From Ramlibacter sp. (lineage in GTDB: Bacteria > Pseudomonadota > Gammaproteobacteria > Burkholderiales > Burkholderiaceae_C): a stretch of 18,051 bases of DNA. Location: assembly GCA_025351615.1 (NCBI GenBank), contig JANXVP010000064.1, forward strand, positions 1-18,051, in the 5' to 3' direction. Both the position numbers and the translations under genes were made by a program. The notes beneath the pieces were generated by a model. It had not been told where the DNA came from. It worked only from the letters and a program-made list of their open reading frames with translations, and did no database searches. Shown here in pieces: positions 7,731 through 14,079 of this stretch (the first letter of the stretch is position 1; every line of letters begins with the position of its first letter).

Positions 7731-8627
7731 ATGCGCTTCATCACGTTTTCGGATGCTCCTGGTCGCGCGGTCGCGGGGCTGCTCCGGGGGGACCAGGTCA
7801 TCGACCTCTCGCACCGTGCGTGCCGTGCGGTGATGGGCGACACTGCACCGGCTCTCGACGTGCTGGTGGAGCAGGGGCTGCAGGGCTGGTCACGGCGCTT
7901 GGCCGAGGCCGTGTTCGATGCGGATGCGATCCGGCCGCTGTCGCAGGTCCGGCTGCTGGCACCGTTGCCGCGCCCGGGCAAGATCGTCGGCGCCGCCTTC
8001 AACTTCACCGACGCGCTGGCCGAGCGCGGCATGGCGCTTCCGCCCGAGCCCGTGATCTTCGTGCGCTCAGGTTGCACTGTGATCGGGCCGGGGGAGCCGA
8101 TCCTGATTCCGCCGGACGTGGGCAATGTGGGGTATGAGGCCGAACTGGCCGTGGTGATCGGGCGGCGCGCGCTGCGGGTCGCACCCGAAACCTCCATGCG
8201 CTACGTAGCCGGCTACACCGCCCACAACGACGTGAGCGGCAGCGGGCTGGTCAGGCAGGACGGCGGCAACTTCGTGCGCGGCAAGAATCTGCCGGCGTCG
8301 GCGCCGCTGGGTCCCTGGCTGGCGACGCCGGACGAAGTGCCGGACCCGTACGCGGTCGGCATCCGTCTCGACGTCGACGGGCGGCTCTTGCAGAATGGCT
8401 CGACTGCGACGATGCTGTTCAATATCGCCCACCTGATCTCCTACATTTCGTACCGCATGCCGCTGGAGCCCGGTGACGTGATCGCCACCGGGACGCCCGC
8501 GGGCGTGGCGGCGATGCACGAGCCGCCTGGCTGGCTGATGCCGGGTTGCACCGTGTCGATCGAACTCGAGGGGCTGGGCCGCCTGTCCAACCCGATCCAC
8601 GCCGGAGCGCCATTCCTTGACCAATAA
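7731..8627 (+). CDS. Fumarylacetoacetate hydrolase (FAH) family protein
   Basis: A 298-residue metal-dependent enzyme. FAH-fold enzymes cleave C-C bonds in acylpyruvates such as 2,4-diketo-3-deoxy sugar acids, or dehydrate/decarboxylate 2-keto acids. A short N-terminal domain (1-75) precedes the catalytic fold, which opens with LLAPLPRPGKIVGAAFNF (75-92). Metal ligands seen: Glu136 and Glu138 in YEAELAVVIG and Asp167 in YTAHNDVS; also GKNLPASAPLGPWL (184-197) and the LEPGDVIATGTPAGV motif (245-259). In a sugar-acid pathway it would act after the dehydratases, either splitting a diketo acid to pyruvate plus a short acid, or as a keto-deoxy-acid dehydratase. Start ATG 7731 follows the previous stop by 9 bp; the 3' end overlaps the next gene by 11 bp. 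Confidence 0.92.
   Translation: MRFITFSDAPGRAVAGLLRGDQVIDLSHRACRAVMGDTAPALDVLVEQGLQGWSRRLAEAVFDADAIRPLSQVRLLAPLPRPGKIVGAAFNFTDALAERGMALPPEPVIFVRSGCTVIGPGEPILIPPDVGNVGYEAELAVVIGRRALRVAPETSMRYVAGYTAHNDVSGSGLVRQDGGNFVRGKNLPASAPLGPWLATPDEVPDPYAVGIRLDVDGRLLQNGSTATMLFNIAHLISYISYRMPLEPGDVIATGTPAGVAAMHEPPGWLMPGCTVSIELEGLGRLSNPIHAGAPFLDQ
8604..8607 (+). promoter_or_regulatory. Shine-Dalgarno GGAG deciding the TTG start at 8617
   Basis: GGAG lies 9 nt before TTG 8617, inside the end of the FAH gene. The next in-frame ATG is at 8845, past the first dehydrogenase motifs, so the rare TTG start is the best choice. Confidence 0.55.
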
Positions 8628-9573
8628 ACCACGGGTCCTGCTGACCAATCCGATTCACCCGCTGCTGCTGCCCCTGCTCGCGCAGCATTGCGACGTGGTG
8701 CTGGCGCCCGACACTACGGCGGCGACGCTGGCCCGGCTGGTCGTCGACGCCGATGCCCTGATCGTGCGGGCTCAGCTCGCACCCGACCTGTTCGAGCACG
8801 CCCAGCGGCTGCGCGCAGTGGTTCGCCACGGCGTCGGCCTGGACATGATCCCCGTCGAAGCAGCAACAGCGCGCGGGATCCCGGTGGCCAATCTGCCGGG
8901 CTCCAACACGCAGGCGGTGGTGGAATACTGCGTTGCCGCGATGCTGCACCTGCGGCGCAGGCTGGCCCCGATCGACGCGAAGTTGCGCAGCGAAGGCTGG
9001 GCGGCTGCGCGGCCACTTGCCGATAGCGGTACAGAACTCGGCGGCAGTGTCTGCGGCATTGTCGGCATCGGTGCCGTCGGCGGCCGGCTGGCACATATCG
9101 CTTCCGCGCTCGGCATGCGCGTGCTCGGTCTCACGCGCCGGCCGGGCGGCCTGCCCGCGCACGTCGAAGCGGCGGACAAGGCGCAGCTGTTCCGGCAGTC
9201 CGATGTGGTGGTGCTGGCCTGCCCGCTGAACGAGCAGACCCGCGGCCTGGTCGATGCTGAAACCGTCGCGTCGATGAAGCCCGGCGCGCTCCTGATCAAC
9301 GTGGCCCGGGGGCCGGTGATCGACACCGACGCCGTGCTTGCCGCGTTGCGGGATGGGCACCTCGGCGGGGCCGCGTTCGACGTGCATGACCGGCAGCCGT
9401 TGCGCGGCGACGAGTCGCTGTTCGGCGCGCCCAACCTGTTGCTGACGCCGCACGTGGCCGGCATCACGGCCACCAGCATGCGCGCCATGAGCGAGGGCGC
9501 CGTGGCGACGGTGCTCGCGCTGCTGCGCGGCGAAAGGCCGGCGAACGTCGTCAATCCGCAAGTGTTCCAGTAA
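8617..9573 (+). CDS. D-isomer-specific 2-hydroxyacid dehydrogenase with Gln in place of catalytic Glu
   Basis: A 318-residue NAD(P)-dependent oxidoreductase interconverting a 2-hydroxy acid and a 2-keto acid. The start is TTG 8617, supported by a GGAG and by an 11-bp overlap with the FAH gene. Seen: the substrate-domain motif RAVVRHGVGLDMIPVEAATARGIPVANLPGSN (66-97), the Rossmann glycines GIVGIGAVG (147-155), the CPLNEQTRGLV segment (202-212), catalytic Arg231 in NVARGPVI, and His279 in LTPHVAG. In the usual DVFxxEP motif the sequence reads DVHDRQP (255-261), so the Glu of the Arg-Glu-His set is Gln260. NAD-dependent formate dehydrogenase of the same fold also pairs Gln with His, so activity is not excluded, but the chemistry may differ. 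Likely an oxidation or reduction step of the pathway. Confidence 0.92.
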   Translation: MTNKPRVLLTNPIHPLLLPLLAQHCDVVLAPDTTAATLARLVVDADALIVRAQLAPDLFEHAQRLRAVVRHGVGLDMIPVEAATARGIPVANLPGSNTQAVVEYCVAAMLHLRRRLAPIDAKLRSEGWAAARPLADSGTELGGSVCGIVGIGAVGGRLAHIASALGMRVLGLTRRPGGLPAHVEAADKAQLFRQSDVVVLACPLNEQTRGLVDAETVASMKPGALLINVARGPVIDTDAVLAALRDGHLGGAAFDVHDRQPLRGDESLFGAPNLLLTPHVAGITATSMRAMSEGAVATVLALLRGERPANVVNPQVFQ

Positions 9574-9599
9574 CCGCACCTCCCCACCAGGCAGCTCCC

Positions 9600-10742
9600 A
9601 TGCGCATCGCAGACATCCGTGCCGTCCCGATTTCATTTCCGGTTCCCGCTGACAAATCCGTGACCCTGGGCATCGGCCGCAGTGTCAAGCGCGATTCGGT
9701 GCTGGTGCGGGTCGAAACCGACCAGGGCCATGTCGGCTGGGGCGAGGCGCACCACGGTCGCTGTCCCGGCGCGATCGCGAAACTGATCGACACGACGATT
9801 CGCGAGCTGGTGCTCGGCTTCGACGCGTATGACGTCGCCGGCGTGTGGGCGCGCGTCTACAGGATGCAGCTCGCCAGCCACGGAATGGGCGCGGCGGCGG
9901 CGCTGGCGCTGAGCGGGCTCGACATGGCCTTGTGGGACCTGCGTTGCCAGGCGACAGGCTGGCCGCTGTACCGCTTGCTGGGCGGAACCTCCAGGCCGAT
10001 CAAGGCCTATGCCGGCGGCATCGCGCTCGGCTGGCAGGAACCGTCCGCGCTGGTCGAGGAAGCGCTGCGGCACATTGCCGACGGCTACCACGCACTGAAG
10101 CTGCGCGTCGGGGACACGGCGGCGCGCGACATCGCCCGTGTGCGGGCGGTGCGTCAGGCCGTGGGCGCCGAGATCGACATCCTGGTCGACGCCAACACCA
10201 ATTACACCGTCGACGACGTGCGCAAGGTGATGCCGGCATTCGAGGAAGCGGTGGTCGGCTGGCTGGAAGAACCGTTTCCGCCGCAGGACAGGCGTGCCTA
10301 CCAAATTGCGGCCACATTGGGCCGGGTGCCGCTGGCTGCCGGCGAGAATCACTACACCCGCTACGAGTTCGCCACGCTGCTGGAAGATGGGCACGTTCAG
10401 TTCGTCCAGCCCGACCTCTCCAAAACCGGCGGCGTGACCGAGGCGATGCGGATTGCCGCCATGGCCAGCGCGCACAAGCTCACCGTCAACCCGCACACGT
10501 CGGCAACGGCCATCAACATGGCCACGACCATCCACTTCCTTTGCGGGGTCGACAACCCGGGCTATTTCGAGGGCGACGTCACCTCGCTGAATCCGTTCCG
10601 CGACCAGCTGGCGGACAAGGCGCCCTACGGCCTCGACGACAAGGGGTGTGTGCGGCCGCACGAGGGCGTCGGCATCGGCCTGAAAATCGACCTGGACTTC
10701 ATCGCCGAACACCCGCTGATCGAAGGGCCCTGCTACGTTTGA
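9600..10742 (+). CDS. Second enolase-superfamily acid dehydratase/racemase (KxR type)
   Basis: A 380-residue enolase-superfamily enzyme, clearly different in sequence from the first one in the operon. Capping domain about 1-130 (VGWGEAHHGRCPGAIAKLI); barrel residues seen are Lys167-x-Arg169 in ALKLRVG, metal ligands Asp197 (VDANTNY), Glu223 (WLEEPFPP) and Glu249 (AAGENHYTRYEF), Asp272 in VQPDLSKTGG, and His299 in VNPHTSATAIN. The second Lys of the usual KxK pair is thus Arg, a change that occurs in some sugar-acid dehydratases of the mandelate racemase subgroup and usually points to a different stereochemistry or substrate. It follows the dehydrogenase by 26 bp and is the last gene of the operon; 107 bp separate it from the envelope genes. 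Confidence 0.92.
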   Translation: MRIADIRAVPISFPVPADKSVTLGIGRSVKRDSVLVRVETDQGHVGWGEAHHGRCPGAIAKLIDTTIRELVLGFDAYDVAGVWARVYRMQLASHGMGAAAALALSGLDMALWDLRCQATGWPLYRLLGGTSRPIKAYAGGIALGWQEPSALVEEALRHIADGYHALKLRVGDTAARDIARVRAVRQAVGAEIDILVDANTNYTVDDVRKVMPAFEEAVVGWLEEPFPPQDRRAYQIAATLGRVPLAAGENHYTRYEFATLLEDGHVQFVQPDLSKTGGVTEAMRIAAMASAHKLTVNPHTSATAINMATTIHFLCGVDNPGYFEGDVTSLNPFRDQLADKAPYGLDDKGCVRPHEGVGIGLKIDLDFIAEHPLIEGPCYV

Positions 10743-10849
10743 CCCGGCGAAGCCAGATCGGGCGAAGCGCTGACCGTCGTCATCGGCGCAGGACGACAGG
10801 GCGCCCAGCCGCAGCGCGCCAAGGTAGGACATCTCTTCAATGGTGACGC

Positions 10850-11908
10850 ATGCACTTGCCGACGACACATCCACGCCAGTTTTTCCTGGCCCTGCTGGCA
10901 GCCGCAGTGCTGGCCGCAACGTCCTTCAGCGCCCAGGCAGCGCACTCGGGCGGCCACCGCCACAAGACAACGGCAGCAAAGCCCGCAAGCGTTCCTGCGG
11001 ACGCGGCTGATCACGCGAGCCGCCTGAACGCCGACATGGCCACGCCGCAGCTTGCTGTCGGCGCGCGCGGCGCTGCCGTGGTGCGTGCCCAGATTCTGCT
11101 GGACCGGTCGTGGTTCTCACCCGGAGAGATCGACGGCAGTTTCAGCAGCAACATGCAACGCGCGGTCTCCGGCTACCAGCTGTCACGCGGCCTGCCCACC
11201 TCCGGGAAGATCGACGCAGCCACCTGGGAGGCGATGGGCAACAACGCGCCGCCGCTGTTCGCCGCTTACACCCTCACGGCCGAAGACGTGGCGGGCCCCT
11301 TCGAGAAGCTGCCGGCCGACCCGATGGAGCGGGGCAAGCTGCAGGCGCTTGGCTACGAGTCGCTGCAGGAAGCGTTGTCCGAACGTTTTCACATGAGCCC
11401 CAGACTGCTGGCGGATCTGAACCGCGGGCGCTCCTGGGCAGCGGGAGACACGATCGTCGTGACCGATGTTGCCAATGGCGTGCAGAAGCTCGGCCCGGCC
11501 GTCTCTCTACGGATCGACAAGTCCGACAAGATGCTTTACCTGCTCGGCACCAAGGGCATGTTGATGGCCGGCTTTCCGGTCAGCTTCGGCGGCCTGAAGG
11601 ATCCGCTGCCGGTGGGCCGCATGAAAATCACCAGCGAGGTGAAGAATCCCCCGTTCACCTACAACCCCGAGCTGCTGAAGTCGGCCAAGCCAACGGACGT
11701 CAAGACGACGTTGCCGCCGGGCCCGAATAATCCGGTGGGTGTGATGTGGCTGGGTCTGAGCAAGCCGCACTGGGGCATTCACGGGACCAATGAGCCGTCG
11801 CAGATGGCCAGGGTGGACACCAACGGCTGCGTGCGGATGACAAACTGGGATGTCCTGCGAGTGGCTTCGCTGGCCAGGACGGGGCTGCCGGTGGATGTCC
11901 AGGAATAG
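10850..11908 (+). CDS. L,D-transpeptidase (YkuD) with peptidoglycan-binding and LysM-like regions
   Basis: A 352-residue exported enzyme expected to cross-link peptidoglycan 3-3 or to attach proteins to meso-diaminopimelate. A signal peptide is seen ([20 protein letters not shown], cut near residue 30). Residues 66-130 form a PG_binding_1 domain ([31 protein letters not shown] ... [13 protein letters not shown]). Residues about 166-206 ([33 protein letters not shown]) resemble a LysM module. The YkuD domain follows, with [13 protein letters not shown] (221-233), His311 in [10 protein letters not shown] and nucleophile Cys327 in TNGCVRM. The common SHGC motif reads TNGC, so the histidine before Gly-Cys is Asn. 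Start ATG 10850 has only a weakly placed GGTGA. Its 3' end overlaps the M23 gene by 14 nt, indicating a coupled envelope pair. Confidence 0.93.
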   Translation: MHLPTTHPRQFFLALLAAAVLAATSFSAQAAHSGGHRHKTTAAKPASVPADAADHASRLNADMATPQLAVGARGAAVVRAQILLDRSWFSPGEIDGSFSSNMQRAVSGYQLSRGLPTSGKIDAATWEAMGNNAPPLFAAYTLTAEDVAGPFEKLPADPMERGKLQALGYESLQEALSERFHMSPRLLADLNRGRSWAAGDTIVVTDVANGVQKLGPAVSLRIDKSDKMLYLLGTKGMLMAGFPVSFGGLKDPLPVGRMKITSEVKNPPFTYNPELLKSAKPTDVKTTLPPGPNNPVGVMWLGLSKPHWGIHGTNEPSQMARVDTNGCVRMTNWDVLRVASLARTGLPVDVQE

Positions 11909-12659
11909 CCTTCTGCGTTGCGGCTGCGTGCTGCTCGTGGTGCTCTTGCACGGCTGTAGCCGCGAGCAGCAGCGCACTGTGGTGCTCGATCCATCGACGG
12001 GAAGGCCAGTGGCTTCTGCGCCTTCCGCATTCGCGCCTTCCGCTCACACGCAGCCGGCGCCGACACAACCGGTGCCCGCAGAACCGGCGTCATTGCAACC
12101 GCCGGCGATCCAGCCAGGTGCCCACACCAAGGCATCCGAGCCTGCATCGACTGATGCGGCCTTGTCTGCGCAGGCGCCCGACGGCACCGACGGCTATGCG
12201 TTGCTGGCCGCGCGCCGCCCGATCATCCCGGTGGAAGGGATTGCTGCAAGTGCTCTGCAGAACAACTATGACCAGGTTCGGGGCCCGCGTCGCCACGAAG
12301 CCATCGACATCATGGCGGCGCGGGGAACCCGTGTCTTGGCGGTGGACGACGGCAAACTGGTCAAGCTGTTCACCAGCGTCCCGGGCGGCATCACCGCCTA
12401 CCAGTTCGATCCGCAGGGACGGCTGGCCTACTACTATGCGCACCTCGACCGCTATGCGCAGGGCCTGCGGGAAGGCATGGAGCTGAAACGCGGCGACCTG
12501 ATCGGCTACGTCGGAAGCACCGGCAATGCCTCGGCCGAAGCGCCGCACCTTCATTTCGCGGTGTTTCGGCTCGGACCTGAGCAGCAGTGGTGGAAGGGCG
12601 AGCCGCTCAATCCCTATCCGGCGCTGCGTGCCGCGGGTGGTGCAACGGCGGCCAGATAG
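11895..12659 (+). CDS. M23 family metallopeptidase, probable lipoprotein
   Basis: A 254-residue putative DD-endopeptidase that cuts peptidoglycan cross-links. Start ATG 11895 is chosen because it opens a lipoprotein-type signal, [21 protein letters not shown], with Cys21 as likely lipidated residue (lipobox L-H-G-C, not ideal); an earlier in-frame ATG at 11850 would add a non-signal extension lying within the L,D-transpeptidase gene. Residues 41-95 are a Pro/Ala/Gln-rich linker. The LytM domain covers about 125-240, with HEAIDIMA (His134, Asp138), YYAHLDRY (His183) and PHLHF (His218, His220): all zinc and catalytic residues are present, so it should be an active enzyme rather than an EnvC/NlpD-type activator. 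It converges with the RidA gene, leaving only 9 bp between the two stops. Confidence 0.92.
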   Translation: MSRNSLLRCGCVLLVVLLHGCSREQQRTVVLDPSTGRPVASAPSAFAPSAHTQPAPTQPVPAEPASLQPPAIQPGAHTKASEPASTDAALSAQAPDGTDGYALLAARRPIIPVEGIAASALQNNYDQVRGPRRHEAIDIMAARGTRVLAVDDGKLVKLFTSVPGGITAYQFDPQGRLAYYYAHLDRYAQGLREGMELKRGDLIGYVGSTGNASAEAPHLHFAVFRLGPEQQWWKGEPLNPYPALRAAGGATAAR

Positions 12660-12668
12660 GGTCGCGAA

Positions 12669-13124
12669 TCAACCGATCTCGGCAATCAGTTCGATTTCCA
12701 CACACGCACCCATCGGGATCTGGGCCACGCCGAAGGCGCTACGCGCGTGCTGCCCGGCGTCGCCGAAGACGCTGCCGAACAGCTCGCTCGCACCGTTGGT
12801 CACGAGGTGCTGCTCGGTGTAGTCCCCGGTCGAATTGACCAGGCTCATCAGCTTGACGATGCGCTTGATCTTGTTGAGGTCGCCGATGGCTGCGTGCAGC
12901 GTGCCCAACAGGTCGATGGCGATGGCGCGTGCCGCATGCTTGCCTTCGTCAGTGCTCATGTTCTTGCCGAGTTGGCCGACCCAGGCCTTGCCATCCTTCT
13001 TGGCAATGTGGCCGGAGACGAACACCAGGTTTCCGGTCCGCACGAACGGCACATAGGCAGCAGCAGGGGCGGCCACTGGCGGCAAAGTGATGCCAAGGTC
13101 CTGCAATTTGTCGTAAACGCTCAT
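12669..13124 (-). CDS. RidA/YjgF/YER057c/UK114 family protein (about 150-residue subfamily)
   Basis: A 151-residue protein of the RidA superfamily, whose best known members hydrolyse reactive enamines/imines from PLP enzymes. Seen: YVPFVRTGNLVFVSGHIAKKDGK (24-46), GKHAARAIAIDLLGTLHAAIGDLNKIKRIVKLMSLVNST (61-99), VTNGASELFGSVFG (108-121) and HARSAFGVAQIPMGACVEIELIAEI (126-150). Arg128 sits where RidA has its active-site Arg105, and the acidic residues of the VEIE motif follow. Start ATG at 13124 has AAGGAAG 5 nt upstream on the minus strand. It lies 31 bp after the transglutaminase stop on the same strand, so it may be the last gene of that operon, though its own function could be general. Confidence 0.9.
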   Translation of the reverse strand: MSVYDKLQDLGITLPPVAAPAAAYVPFVRTGNLVFVSGHIAKKDGKAWVGQLGKNMSTDEGKHAARAIAIDLLGTLHAAIGDLNKIKRIVKLMSLVNSTGDYTEQHLVTNGASELFGSVFGDAGQHARSAFGVAQIPMGACVEIELIAEIG

Positions 13125-13155
13125 GAAAGCTTCCTTCGTGGATGAAAGCAGATTG

Positions 13156-14067
13156 TCAGCGGATTGCGTCGGCGGCGGCGCCTGCTTCGACTGGCGCCAC
13201 CGTCACCGCGACGTTGAGCGTGTGGTGGGCGCCGCCATGGATGACGCCGCGGATCGGCGAGACATCCGAGTAGTCGCGGCCGGTGGCGAGCCGGACGTAA
13301 TCTTCACCCGGCATGCGGTCATTGGTCGGATCGAGGTCGGCCCAGACGCCGGGCTCTGCCTGCGTGCCAGGCAGGTAGACCGACACCCACGCATGCGAGG
13401 CATCGCTCCCGACCAGCCTGGGCTGGCCCGGTGGCGGCTCCGTCAGCAGGTAGCCGCTGACGTAGCGCGCGGGCAGGCCCAGGCTGCGCAGGCAGCCCAG
13501 CATGATGTGCGCGAAGTCCTGGCAGACGCCCTTGCGCATCTCCAGCGCTTCGAGCGCCGGCGTGCTGATGTCGGTGGCCTCGGTCTCATAGGTGAAATCC
13601 TCGTGGATCCGGCGCATCAGGTCGCAGGACGCCTCCCACAACGGCCGGTCCGGCGCGAAACAGGGGCGGGCATAAGCCAGGAATTGCTCATGGCGCGGCA
13701 CATAAGGTGAGGCGAAGACGAATTCGCTGGCCGGGTCCCATGCGGCGCCGCGGTGGTAGCGCATCCGCTCGCGTGCGACTTCCCATGACACGCTGTCCCC
13801 CGGCTTTGAGGGCAACTGTGTCGCCACCACGCTGTCCGCCACCACGCTGAGTTCGTGGTGTGCCCCGGCCAGGCTGAAGAAAGCGCGGGTATTGCCGTAG
13901 ACGTCGGTGGTCTCGCTTTGTTGCGCGGGCTGCGGCACGACGATGAGGCGGTGGCTGAGCACCTGCTGCTGGGCGTCATGCCGCGGCTTCAGGTGGGCCA
14001 TGTGCTGCGCGGTCTTGACCGGCGGCAGGTAGTCGTAGGCGGTTTCGTGGATGACGCGTAGCAACAT
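13156..14067 (-). CDS. Transglutaminase-like family protein (bacterial transglutaminase N plus core domain)
   Basis: A 303-residue protein with an N-terminal bacterial transglutaminase-associated domain (MLLRVIHETAYDYLPPVKTAQHMAHLKPR, about 1-95) and a transglutaminase-like core (about 140-260). The papain-type triad is visible: Cys182 in RKGVCQDFAHIM, His225 in SDASHAWVSVY, Asp246 in WADLDPTND. Such proteins are probably proteases or amidases/transamidases acting on peptide bonds or isopeptides; the exact reaction is unknown. It has no signal peptide and so should be cytoplasmic. It starts 12 bp after the CP-ATP-grasp/alpha-E gene and precedes the RidA-family gene. Co-occurrence of transglutaminase, circularly permuted ATP-grasp and alpha-E genes is a recognised conserved cluster, proposed to make and cut a modified peptide. 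Confidence 0.92.
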   Translation of the reverse strand: MLLRVIHETAYDYLPPVKTAQHMAHLKPRHDAQQQVLSHRLIVVPQPAQQSETTDVYGNTRAFFSLAGAHHELSVVADSVVATQLPSKPGDSVSWEVARERMRYHRGAAWDPASEFVFASPYVPRHEQFLAYARPCFAPDRPLWEASCDLMRRIHEDFTYETEATDISTPALEALEMRKGVCQDFAHIMLGCLRSLGLPARYVSGYLLTEPPPGQPRLVGSDASHAWVSVYLPGTQAEPGVWADLDPTNDRMPGEDYVRLATGRDYSDVSPIRGVIHGGAHHTLNVAVTVAPVEAGAAADAIR

Positions 14068-14079
14068 GTTTGGTCCGGT

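Noticed and set aside
10743..10849. Short inverted repeats (GTCGTC/GACGAC at 10776-10797, palindrome GGGCGCCC nearby) after the last operon gene as a possible terminator, and a minus-strand frame starting MSYLGALRLG.
   Set aside because: Stems are short and no T-run follows on either strand; the minus frame quickly runs into the antisense of the enolase-superfamily gene and shows no recognisable domain.
9633..10919. A 428-residue minus-strand open frame opposite the second enolase-superfamily gene.
   Set aside because: The plus strand has all catalytic motifs of a known family; the minus frame has none and is a shadow.
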